Part shown: positions 1-6,368 of the stretch, one piece after another
Position numbering within the stretch: position 1 is the first letter of the stretch
Layout of the letters: the number at the start of each line of letters is the position of its first letter
Assembly (NCBI GenBank): GCA_023262065.1
Contig: JALRDW010000091.1
Span: 1-6,515, forward strand
Direction of reading: 5' to 3'
DNA length: 6,515 nucleotides
Origin: Acidimicrobiia bacterium
Lineage (GTDB): Bacteria > Actinomycetota > Acidimicrobiia > IMCC26256
The notes under the pieces: model-generated
Told to the model about the DNA's origin: nothing
What the model saw: the letters and a program-made list of their open reading frames with translations, nothing else
The model's database searches: none
Translations under genes and position numbers: made by a program

Positions 1-1887
1 GTCGGTGACGGCGTCGCTCGTTCCGACCGCGTTGACCGATCGCACCTCCACGTCGCAGGTCGAACCCGCACCGCAGGTGATCGTGCGCGAGGTCCCCGTG
101 GTTCCGGTGTTCGACCAGGCCGAGAACGTCACCCCGGCGTCCGTCGAGTACCGCGTCGAGTACTCGGTCAGGGCCGGCGTCCCGAGGTTCGTCGGCGCAT
201 CCCAGGTCACGTCCACGGTGCCCGAGGTCGTGCCCGTCGCGACCGCCACGTTCTCCGGCGCACCCGGCACCTCCGCCGCGTCACCCGTGTCCGACGCACT
301 TGCGCTCGTCCCGATGGTGTTGACGGCCCGGACCTCGACCACACACGTCGAACCCGCACCGCAGGTGATCGTGCGCGAGGTCCCCGTGGTCCCGGTGTTC
401 GACCAGGCCGAGAACGTCACCCCGGCGTCCGTCGAGTACCGCGTCTGGTACTGGGTGAGCGGGGGCGTGCCGAGGTTGGCCGGCGCCGTCCAGGATGCGT
501 CGACCGTGCCGGAGGTCCCGCCGGTGACGACGGCGAGACCCGTCGGATCACCGGGCACCTCCGCCCCGGTGGCGGCCGTCGACGCCGACAGCGGACCCTC
601 GTTGCCCTCGCCGTCGACGAACTGCACCCGGACCTGGCACGAGGTGCCTCCGGGACAGGCCACCGGGGCGGTGGCCGGGTAGCCCGTGATGCTCGCCAGT
701 GCCACGTTCTCGTTCTCATCGGTCACCCAGTTCACCGCCGAACCACAGGAAGCGGTGCAGACGAGGAACTGGAAGTGCTTGTCGGCGATCAGGCCGAGGC
801 CGGACTCGGCGACGCCGTAGAAGGACACGGCGATCTCGTCGACCGCCGAGCCCGTCGCCGCACTCACGATCGACGGACCGAACGGCGAGATCGTGCGGTA
901 CGACCACGCACCGATGCCGCCGAGCGAGTTCGTGGCGCGTACCCGGTACGTGCAGGTGCGGTACTCGGCGGCACAGGGCACCACCGTCGAGAGACCGGCG
1001 ACCGGGGCCGGGGATGTCCACGTCCCACTCGTCGCCGTGCAGACGTTCAGGCAGCTCGCGATCTCGTAGTCGTCGTCGACGAGTCCGGCGCGGGGCAGTG
1101 CCCAGGTCACCGTCGCCTCGGCGCCGCCCGAGGTCGGGTTCCCGAGGGTGGGGTCGGTGCCGGTCACCGTGACGGCGAGGTCGGTCACGATCGTCGGCCG
1201 GACCGCGAGCGCCGAACTGTTCGAGTTCGGGCCGTACCCGACCGCGTTCTTGGCCCGGACCCGGTAGAGACAGGACGTACCGCCGGTGCAGTTCGCGTCG
1301 TCGTTCAGGACACGCACCGACAGACCGGTGGCGACGTCGGTCCACGCGCCGCCGTCGACGCGGATCTGCACGTCGTAGGTGACGGGGAGCCCCCCGGTGC
1401 GGGACGGAGCCGCCCACGTCACGTCGTTCGCCGTGAAGTCGTGCACGGTCAGCGGCACCGCACGGGCGCGGGTCGCCGCCGTGGGCGCCGTCCATGCCAT
1501 CGCGACCTCGGAGGAGGCGGCGCTCGTGCCTGCGCTGTTCACGGCGTGGACGCGGTAGGTGCAGACGTCCGGGTAGGTCGCAGTGCAGGTGCGGGTCGCG
1601 CGCGTTCCGGTGGAGCCGGTGGTCTGCGGGGTCGACCAGGTGCCGGTCACCCCTCCGCTCACGGTCGCGGTGGCGATCGCGTAGTGGCCGATGCCGCCGC
1701 CGGTGTCAGCCGGTGCGGTCCACGCGAGGCGCACCTCGCCGACCGCCCGGCCCAGCGTGACGGTCAGGCCGGTGGGAGCGCCCGGAGTGGTCAGCGTTGC
1801 GTTCGAGGACGTCGCCATGAGACCGACGAGAGCGCCGGCCGCGACGATCGTGGCGGCACCGAACCGGTACACCCTGCGCCCCACCAT
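1..1887 (-). CDS. Secreted multi-domain fibronectin type III repeat protein (N-terminal 629 residues; continues beyond the window)
   Basis: The minus-strand frame from ATG at 1887 is open to the left edge, with no stop in 629 codons. The start has a G-rich Shine-Dalgarno-like run (GGGGGA) a few bases upstream. Residues 1-30 look like a Sec signal peptide: R4, R5 and R8, then a hydrophobic stretch at about 9-25, and an S-N-A cleavage site before T31. The rest reads as about six FN3 modules, near 35-127, 133-228, 231-332, 337-438, 442-534 and 538 to the edge. Each starts with a P/A-rich strand leading to a conserved W in a W-x-A-P type motif (degenerate in module 4) and ends in a Y/V-x-V-R-A-x-N type F strand. 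Each module also has a cysteine pair just before that F strand (C101/C109, C200/C206, C305/C312, C411/C417, C509/C515, C605/C611), which suits an oxidised extracellular location. FN3 arrays are usually adhesive or spacer regions of surface proteins and polysaccharide hydrolases. No catalytic domain or cell-wall anchor is visible here, so the function is unknown and may lie in the missing C-terminus. Confidence 0.9.
   Translation of the reverse strand, partial: MVGRRVYRFGAATIVAAGALVGLMATSSNATLTTPGAPTGLTVTLGRAVGEVRLAWTAPADTGGGIGHYAIATATVSGGVTGTWSTPQTTGSTGTRATRTCTATYPDVCTYRVHAVNSAGTSAASSEVAMAWTAPTAATRARAVPLTVHDFTANDVTWAAPSRTGGLPVTYDVQIRVDGGAWTDVATGLSVRVLNDDANCTGGTSCLYRVRAKNAVGYGPNSNSSALAVRPTIVTDLAVTVTGTDPTLGNPTSGGAEATVTWALPRAGLVDDDYEIASCLNVCTATSGTWTSPAPVAGLSTVVPCAAEYRTCTYRVRATNSLGGIGAWSYRTISPFGPSIVSAATGSAVDEIAVSFYGVAESGLGLIADKHFQFLVCTASCGSAVNWVTDENENVALASITGYPATAPVACPGGTSCQVRVQFVDGEGNEGPLSASTAATGAEVPGDPTGLAVVTGGTSGTVDASWTAPANLGTPPLTQYQTRYSTDAGVTFSAWSNTGTTGTSRTITCGAGSTCVVEVRAVNTIGTSASASDTGDAAEVPGAPENVAVATGTTSGTVDVTWDAPTNLGTPALTEYSTRYSTDAGVTFSAWSNTGTTGTSRTITCGAGSTCDVEVRSVNAVGTSDAVTD
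59..157 (-). repeat. FN3 module repeat unit, copy 2 (module 6)
   Basis: This 99-bp block matches 347-445 at a distance of 288 bp (96 codons), with one visible difference (t at 103 against c at 391, synonymous). It encodes the same stretch of modules 5 and 6, from the C strand (TRYSTDAGVTFSAWSNTG) to the first cysteine and GAGSTC. Outside the block the two modules differ much more. Confidence 0.93.
347..445 (-). repeat. FN3 module repeat unit, copy 1 (module 5)
   Basis: This is the partner of 59-157: 98 of 99 bases are identical and the reading frame is the same. The period of 96 codons equals one FN3 module, so this is an in-frame internal duplication or gene-conversion tract within one coding sequence, not a mobile element. 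Confidence 0.93.
1798..1887 (-). other. Predicted Sec signal peptide of the FN3 protein
   Basis: The first 30 residues have a basic n-region (MVGRRVYR), a hydrophobic core rich in A, V, G and L at residues 9-25, and a polar c-region ending S28-N29-A30. This fits the small-x-small rule for signal peptidase I, with cleavage before T31. No lipobox cysteine is present, so a lipoprotein is unlikely. There is no twin-arginine S/T-RR-x-F motif; the R4-R5 pair followed by VYR does not fit the Tat consensus well. Confidence 0.75.
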
Positions 1888-1909
1888 GCATCCCCCAGCC
1901 CCGGGTCGG

Positions 1910-1919
1910 CCTCCGGAGG
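1910..1919. promoter_or_regulatory. Perfect 10-bp palindrome upstream of the FN3 gene
   Basis: CCTCCGGAGG is a perfect palindrome. It lies in the predicted 5' leader or initial transcribed region of the minus-strand FN3 gene, 22 bp upstream of its ATG. It could be a small operator or a weak hairpin. Its GGAGG is too far from the ATG to act as the ribosome binding site. In such GC-rich DNA a palindrome of this size can arise by chance. Confidence 0.25.
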
Positions 1920-1932
1920 ACCGATCGAGGGC

Positions 1933-1961
1933 ATTCTCTACCACTCTCCGTGGCAGGGCAA
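1933..1961 (-). promoter_or_regulatory. Candidate sigma-70-type promoter for the FN3 gene
   Basis: Read on the minus strand, TTGCCC (1961-1956) is followed after exactly 17 bases by GAGAAT (1938-1933). Each hexamer matches the TTGACA/TATAAT consensus at four of six positions. Transcription would start near 1926, giving a leader of about 40 nt before the ATG at 1887. The stretch is less GC-rich than its surroundings. The prediction rests on consensus matching only. Confidence 0.4.
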
Positions 1962-1999
1962 CCGTGGATCGGCCGAGCGTCGGAGTTGCTGGGGGCGAT

Positions 2000-2008
2000 T
2001 GCTAGCCT
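2000..2008 (+). promoter_or_regulatory. Candidate extended -10 promoter for the GGDEF-EAL gene
   Basis: TGCTAGCCT fits the extended -10 form TGn-TAnnnT common in actinobacteria. No good -35 hexamer sits 16-18 bp upstream. Transcription would begin near 2014-2016. If so, the in-frame GTG at 1950 is excluded as a start and translation must begin at GTG 2022 or later. Confidence 0.4.
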
Positions 2009-2063
2009 GAACGGTCCGATTGTGGCAGAGTGCCCACTCGGTGCGGGCGCGTGCCCACGCATC

Positions 2064-3854
2064 GTGACCACCGTGGCCTCAGTCGAACCCTCCCTCCCGA
2101 ACGGGACGCCGCCGGCGGACCCGGACCTCGTCCGCCTCGGCGCTCGCATGGCCGCCGGCGAATCGATGCTCGCGGACCCGATGCAGTTCGTTCGCGCGAT
2201 GGTCGCGAGCCCCGACGGGTTCTCCGTCTGGGACGCCGTGCGATCGAGCTCGGGGGCCATCGTCGACTTCGAGGCGCGGTTCCTCAACGACGCCGCCTGC
2301 TCGATGCTCGGGCGACCGCCGGAGGCGATCGTCGGCGCGCGGTGCCGTGATGCGTTCCCCGAGTCGGCCGACCACCTCGTCGGCCGGTGGGCGGACGCCG
2401 TCGAACGTGCCGGCCAGTTCCACGAGGAGATCCAGGTCTCCGACCGGGGGGACCGACGGTGGGTCCACCAACAGGTCCTCTCGATCGGCGACGGCGTCGT
2501 CGTGATCTCGCAGGACGTGACCGAGCGGCGCATCGCGCAGGCCGCACTCGAACGGATGGCGCTGCACGATCCGCTGACGGGTCTGCCGAACCGGGCGCTC
2601 GCAACCGAGCGCATCACCTGGGCGCTCGCGCAATCCCGTCGCGACGGGGGCGTGACCGCAGTGATGTTCGTCGACCTCGACCACTTCAAACGTGTGAACG
2701 ACTCCATGGGGCACGCCACCGGTGACCTGCTGCTCGGCGAGGTGGCGGCCCGTCTCCGGGCCTCGGTACCGGCGGACGCCGTCGTGGCGCGCCTCGGCGG
2801 GGACGAGTTCGTCGTGTGCGCCCACCTGGCCACCGCCGAGGCCGCCGTGGCGGTCGCGGAGCGCATGCGGACGGCCCTCACCCCTCCGGTCGTGCGGCAC
2901 GGTCGCGAGATCGTGATCAGTTGTTCCATCGGCGTGGCCTGCTCGGGCCGGACGAACGATGCCGAGGGCCTGATCCGGGACGCGGACCGCGCGGCGTACG
3001 AGGCGAAGCGGCAGGGTCGCAACCGCGTCCACCTCTTCGACCGGGCGATGCGTGATCGCATCCAGGACGAGCTCACGATCGAATCGGAGTTCCGGCACGC
3101 CATTGCGCGCGACGAACTCGTGTTGTTCCACCAGCCGATCATCGACACCCGCACGGGACGGGCCTCCCAAGTCGAGGCGCTCGTACGTTGGGACCACCCG
3201 ACGAAGGGCCTGCTCACCCCGGCCGCGTTCATCGACGTCGCCGAGGAATCGGGCCTCGTGGTCCCGCTCGGCTCCTGGGTCCTCGAGCACGCCGCCGCAC
3301 AGCTCGGTCACTGGGACGCCAACGACGTCGGTATCGAGCGGATCTGGATCAACATGAGTGCCTCGGAACTCCGCACGCCGGGGTACGCGGACCGGGCCGC
3401 CGAGATCCTCGCCGGGCACGGTCTCTCGATCGATCGCATCGGCATCGAGCTCACCGAACGGGTCCTGCTCGATGAGGCTCTCGAGGCGGGCGGCGAGTTC
3501 GCCGCCCTCGCGGCGCGCGGCTTCCACATCGCGATCGACGACTTCGGCGTGGGGTACTCGTCGCTCCGGTACCTCCACGTGCACCCGGTGCACTCGCTGA
3601 AGCTCGACGACGCGTTCGTGAGCACCATCGACCGGGGTCCGCGCGAGACCGCGGTGCCGAACGCGGTCATCCGGCTCGGCCACGGCCTGGGGTACCAGGT
3701 GACGGCGGAGTGCGTCGAGACCGCGGGGCAGGCACGCCGGCTCATCGAGCTCGGCTGCGACCACCTCAGCGGCTACCTGTTCGCCGAACCGGTCCGCTCC
3801 GAGGTCATCACCGGGGCCATGGAGCGGGCCGAGGCCGTCTTCGCCCGGGTCTGA
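2064..3854 (+). CDS. PAS-GGDEF-EAL cyclic di-GMP diguanylate cyclase/phosphodiesterase
   Basis: This cytosolic bifunctional-type c-di-GMP protein has about 596 residues from GTG 2064. Its frame stays open upstream to GTG 1950, with another GTG at 2022 and an ATG at 2148. No start has a clear Shine-Dalgarno, so the N-terminus is uncertain; 2064 was chosen because it follows the likely promoter and G/C-rich codon use begins there. A PAS sensor spans about 42-155, ending in the QDVTERR linker. The GGDEF domain begins at DPLTGLPNR (169) and keeps an intact GGDEF at 245-249 and the DLDHFKRVND signature, so it should make c-di-GMP from GTP. No R-x-x-D inhibitory site is visible before GGDEF. The EAL domain has E371 (EALVRW), N430, E462 (ELTER), D492/D493 (DDFG), K513, D515 and E549/E552, as expected of a c-di-GMP hydrolase, but the usual QGY reads SGY at 569. 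There are no membrane segments, so the signal is probably intracellular or a PAS-bound ligand. Confidence 0.93.
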   Translation: MTTVASVEPSLPNGTPPADPDLVRLGARMAAGESMLADPMQFVRAMVASPDGFSVWDAVRSSSGAIVDFEARFLNDAACSMLGRPPEAIVGARCRDAFPESADHLVGRWADAVERAGQFHEEIQVSDRGDRRWVHQQVLSIGDGVVVISQDVTERRIAQAALERMALHDPLTGLPNRALATERITWALAQSRRDGGVTAVMFVDLDHFKRVNDSMGHATGDLLLGEVAARLRASVPADAVVARLGGDEFVVCAHLATAEAAVAVAERMRTALTPPVVRHGREIVISCSIGVACSGRTNDAEGLIRDADRAAYEAKRQGRNRVHLFDRAMRDRIQDELTIESEFRHAIARDELVLFHQPIIDTRTGRASQVEALVRWDHPTKGLLTPAAFIDVAEESGLVVPLGSWVLEHAAAQLGHWDANDVGIERIWINMSASELRTPGYADRAAEILAGHGLSIDRIGIELTERVLLDEALEAGGEFAALAARGFHIAIDDFGVGYSSLRYLHVHPVHSLKLDDAFVSTIDRGPRETAVPNAVIRLGHGLGYQVTAECVETAGQARRLIELGCDHLSGYLFAEPVRSEVITGAMERAEAVFARV

Positions 3855-3879
3855 CCCGCATCGGGCCATCGGCGTGGGC

Positions 3880-3891
3880 CAAGATCACGGC
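3880..3891 (+). promoter_or_regulatory. Possible leaderless -10 element before the 5'-nuclease gene
   Basis: CAAGAT (3880-3885) is followed by six bases and then GTG at 3892. A -10 element about 6-7 bp before the start codon is the arrangement seen for leaderless transcripts in actinobacteria. The hexamer differs from TAnnnT at its first base, and no Shine-Dalgarno precedes either GTG candidate. The gene could instead be read through from the gene upstream. Confidence 0.3.
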
Positions 3892-4767
3892 GTGGACGTC
3901 CACCTGCTCGACGGGACCTACGAGTTGTTCCGGCACCACTTCGCACTGCCCGACCGTACCGACGCCGATGGCGTCGAGATCGCAGCCGCCCGCGGCGTCG
4001 TGCAGACGGTGCTCACGATGCTCGAGGAGGGCGCGACCCACCTCGCCGTGGCGACCGATCACACGGTCGAATCCTTCCGGAACGATCGGTACTCCGGGTA
4101 CAAGACCGGGGAAGGCATCGATCCGGATCTGTTCGGCCAGTTCCCGATCGTCGAGGACGCGCTCGAGGCGCTCGGGGTCACGGTGTTCCCGATGGACGAG
4201 TACGAGGCCGACGACGGGATCGCGAGCGGTGCCCGGGTCGCCCGCGCCGACCGCCGGGTCGGGCGCGTGTTCCTGTGCACGCCGGACAAGGATCTGGCCC
4301 AGTGCGTCGAGGGCTCACGCGTGGTCCAACTCGATCGACGCAAGGGGGAGCTCCGGGATGCCGACGGCGTGCGGGCGAAGTTCGGCGTCGATCCTGCGAG
4401 CATCCCGGACTGGCTCGGGCTGACCGGGGACGCGGCCGACGGATTCCCCGGCCTCCCGGGCTGGGGCGCGAAGTCCTCGGCCACGGTCCTGGCCCAGTAC
4501 CAGCACCTCGACCGGATCCCGTTCGATCCCACGGAGTGGTCGGTCGCCGTGCGCGGCGCCACGCGCCTCGCCGCCACCCTCCAGGAGCGCTTCGACGACG
4601 CGATCCTGTTCCGCGACCTGGCGACGCTCCGGGACGACGCCGAGGTCGGTGCCGTGGACGACTGGCGCTGGTCGGGGCGGACCGACGCATTCGCCGCCTG
4701 GGCCGACCGGCTCGAACTCGATCGACTCCTGCCCCGCATCGACGCGCTCGCCGCGGCCAGGACCTGA
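3892..4767 (+). CDS. Stand-alone 5'-3' exonuclease / flap endonuclease-like protein
   Basis: At 291 residues, this is the size of a stand-alone 5'-nuclease of the DNA polymerase I N-terminal (T5 FEN/ExoIX) family. These metal-dependent enzymes cut 5' flaps or remove 5' ends in replication and repair. The carboxylates that hold the metals appear complete: D7 (LLDG), D56 (ATDH), E105/D107/D108 (EADD), D132 and D134 (TPDKD), D180 and D183 (GDAAD). The helix-three-turn-helix DNA-binding motif follows at about 184-200 (FPGLPGWGAKSSATVL). The lysine of the Y-K motif is K71, but the usual following KANR-type arginine is not there (KTGEG). A GTG at 3874 would add six residues; 3892 is preferred because MDVHLLDG places the first strand at the N-terminus, as in relatives. 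The gene starts 37 bp after the c-di-GMP gene. No polymerase domain is attached. The family call is firm; the cellular role is inferred. Confidence 0.92.
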   Translation: MDVHLLDGTYELFRHHFALPDRTDADGVEIAAARGVVQTVLTMLEEGATHLAVATDHTVESFRNDRYSGYKTGEGIDPDLFGQFPIVEDALEALGVTVFPMDEYEADDGIASGARVARADRRVGRVFLCTPDKDLAQCVEGSRVVQLDRRKGELRDADGVRAKFGVDPASIPDWLGLTGDAADGFPGLPGWGAKSSATVLAQYQHLDRIPFDPTEWSVAVRGATRLAATLQERFDDAILFRDLATLRDDAEVGAVDDWRWSGRTDAFAAWADRLELDRLLPRIDALAAART

Positions 4768-4795
4768 ACGTCGAGAGGGCCGGAGATCCTGGGAT

Positions 4796-4802
4796 GGAGG
4801 GG
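4796..4802 (+). promoter_or_regulatory. Shine-Dalgarno sequence of the SDR gene
   Basis: GGAGGGG lies five bases before ATG 4808 and is the best ribosome binding site in the window. It settles the start: another ATG at 4803 is closer but meets a stop after two codons (ATG ACA TGA). Confidence 0.8.
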
Positions 4803-4807
4803 ATGAC

Positions 4808-5563
4808 ATGACCGCACCGCGCAACGCATTGGTCACCGGGGGCGGACGGGGGATCGGACGGGCGATCGCGATCGGTCTGGCGGCCGACGGGCACGACGTG
4901 GCGATCACCTGGCGGCGGGACGAGGACGCCGCGACCGCTGTGGTCGCCGAGATCCGGGCCCTCGGGCGGGCCGCGGTCGCGATCCGAGCCGATGTGGCGG
5001 ACCCGGCGGACTGCGAACGGGCGGCCGCCGAGGCCTCGGCGGCGCTCGGTGTCGTCGGTATCCTCGTGGCGAACGCCGGCGTGGCCAGCCGAGGGCTGCG
5101 GGTGACCGACACGGACGCGGAGGAGGTCGAACGACTCCTGCGCACCCACGCGGTCGGTGCCACGGTGCTGGCCCGCCACATCGTGCCGGCCATGCGCGCA
5201 CTCGATCGCGGCGACGTCGTCCTCGTCTCGAGCGTCGCGACCACCCACATGCCGGCCTTCGGCGCGCCGTACAACATGGCGAAGGCGGCCCAGGAGGCGC
5301 TCGCATGGTCGCTCGCCAAGGAGGAGCGGTCGCACGGCATCCACGTGAACGTGGTCGCGCCGGGTCTGGTCGCCACCGAGATGGGCCGGCGCCTCGTGCG
5401 CGGCGCGATGGGCGTCGAGGACATCACCACGCTCGACGCCGGTTCGCCGTTCGGGCACGTCTGCACCCCCGAGGAGGTTGCGGATGTCGTGCGGTTCCTC
5501 GTCTCGGATGCGGGTTCGTACGTCAACGCGCAACGGATCGTCGTCGACGGAGGGTCGTTCTGA
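4808..5563 (+). CDS. Short-chain dehydrogenase/reductase, FabG-like (SDR family)
   Basis: This 251-residue protein has the usual length of a classical SDR, a cytosolic NAD(P)(H)-dependent oxidoreductase of hydroxyl/keto groups. The Rossmann glycine motif TGGGRGIG is at 10-17, the adenine-pocket acid D62 sits in ADV, and NAG is at 89-91. The catalytic S142, Y155 and K159 (YNMAK) have the normal 13- and 4-residue spacing. The P-G of NVVAPG and the C-terminal VDGG are typical of 3-oxoacyl-ACP reductases. Arginines R36/R37 after the second strand favour NADPH over NADH. The active-site asparagine of the N-S-Y-K tetrad, normally in a VNLxG-like motif, is replaced by H114 (RTHAVG). The gene follows the nuclease by 40 bp on the same strand and may be co-transcribed. 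FabG-like sequence does not fix the substrate, so it could act in fatty-acid, polyketide or alcohol metabolism. Confidence 0.92.
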   Translation: MTAPRNALVTGGGRGIGRAIAIGLAADGHDVAITWRRDEDAATAVVAEIRALGRAAVAIRADVADPADCERAAAEASAALGVVGILVANAGVASRGLRVTDTDAEEVERLLRTHAVGATVLARHIVPAMRALDRGDVVLVSSVATTHMPAFGAPYNMAKAAQEALAWSLAKEERSHGIHVNVVAPGLVATEMGRRLVRGAMGVEDITTLDAGSPFGHVCTPEEVADVVRFLVSDAGSYVNAQRIVVDGGSF

Positions 5564-5575
5564 ACGGAACCGCGC

Positions 5576-6349
5576 TCAGATCGTGAGCCGGAGCAGTTCG
5601 GGCGCGTCAGGGGTGTCCCGGCGGTTCGAGAAGCTCCGGTGGTCGGCGAGCCCCGTGGGGCCGACGGCTCCTCGGAACCGATCGAACGGCACGGCGACGA
5701 CCCGCCCGTCGTTGGCCCGACGGTAGGCACCGAGCAGGCCCGCGCCGAGAACGGTGCCGAGGGGCGCGACGAGGAGTGGTGCGGGAGCCGGATCGAGCGA
5801 CTCGAGGGTCCTCGCCACCTCCGGCGCGAGGAGGACCGTCCCGGCTCCGGCGGCGGCGACGGGGACGAGGACGACCGACGGACCCAGCGCCGTGGCCCCG
5901 ACCACATCGACCACGCGGGCCCCGATCTCGGAGCGGCGGAGCGCGAGGCTGAGCGCCGCGTCGTCACCGGTGCGCAGCGCCACGACCTCGAGGTCCGGTC
6001 GGGTGCGCGCGAGCGCCTCGGCCGAATCGTCCCACCCGAGGGTCAGCACCGGGCCATCGGGGGTCCCGACCGCGGCGTCGACCCGCGAGGGGGTCGCGTC
6101 GAGTTCGAGCCGATCCCAGGCGTCCCAAGCCGCGTCGGCGGGATCGATCGCCATGGCGACCCGCGCGCACACCCACCAGAGCCGCACCGAGCCCGGGTGG
6201 TGCACCAGCAGTCGGCGGCAGGCCATCACGAGACCGGCGGGATCCTCGTCGAACCCGGCGAGGCACTGGATGGACTCGGCGAGCAGCGACCACTCGTCGA
6301 GACCGCTGGACCAGCGGACGGCGGCACGGAGCCGCTCGAAGGGCTGCAC
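5576..6349 (-). CDS. Hypothetical protein, unknown function, paired with an acyl-CoA dehydrogenase gene
   Basis: I do not assign a function. From GTG 6349 the protein has 257 residues. The frame remains open upstream, but there it only shadows the acyl-CoA dehydrogenase end, so the first GTG after that gene's stop is preferred; no Shine-Dalgarno is seen. Residues 1-70 look helical, opening with MQPFERLRAAVRW and carrying a segment near 43-68 with CRRLLVHHPG and LWWVCARV. The rest alternates short hydrophobic strands and helices, including VVLVPVAAAG, TVLLAP and PLLVAPLGTVL, which suggests a Rossmann-like alpha/beta fold. It ends with a GPTGL turn and PELLRL. From memory, similar proteins occur as conserved hypotheticals in actinobacteria; their alpha/beta part faintly recalls the eIF2B/MtnA-like fold, a weak inference. 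There is no signal peptide or transmembrane segment. It begins 19 bp after the acyl-CoA dehydrogenase stop (operon likely) and ends 12 bp from the convergent SDR. Confidence 0.75.
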   Translation of the reverse strand: MQPFERLRAAVRWSSGLDEWSLLAESIQCLAGFDEDPAGLVMACRRLLVHHPGSVRLWWVCARVAMAIDPADAAWDAWDRLELDATPSRVDAAVGTPDGPVLTLGWDDSAEALARTRPDLEVVALRTGDDAALSLALRRSEIGARVVDVVGATALGPSVVLVPVAAAGAGTVLLAPEVARTLESLDPAPAPLLVAPLGTVLGAGLLGAYRRANDGRVVAVPFDRFRGAVGPTGLADHRSFSNRRDTPDAPELLRLTI

Positions 6350-6368
6350 CGCGAGGGCGACGTCGGGC

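Noticed and set aside
5..2010. Long plus-strand open frames across the FN3 gene (5-682, 775-2010 and others)
   Set aside because: They are antisense to an uninterrupted 629-codon frame with a signal peptide and recognisable FN3 modules. The encoded sequences are low-complexity and rich in Arg, Pro and Val, as expected of GC-rich antisense shadows.
3846..3858. CGGGT-ctg-ACCCG hairpin over the stop of the GGDEF-EAL gene, as a terminator
   Set aside because: It has five base pairs and a three-base loop with no T-tract, and is common by chance at this GC content.
1706..3869. Long minus-strand open frames of 508 and 596 codons across the PAS-GGDEF-EAL gene
   Set aside because: They lie opposite a gene with intact GGDEF and EAL motifs, and their translations show no domain signatures. 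Such frames are common where codons end in G or C.
5574..5588. GCTCA-gatcg-TGAGC inverted repeat between the convergent genes, as a terminator
   Set aside because: The stem is only five base pairs with no T-run, and it overlaps the end of the hypothetical gene. The 12-bp gap holds no convincing terminator.
4178..5967. Minus-strand open frames across the nuclease and SDR genes
   Set aside because: They span the boundary between two well-recognised plus-strand genes and read as Arg/Ser/Pro-rich shadow sequence.
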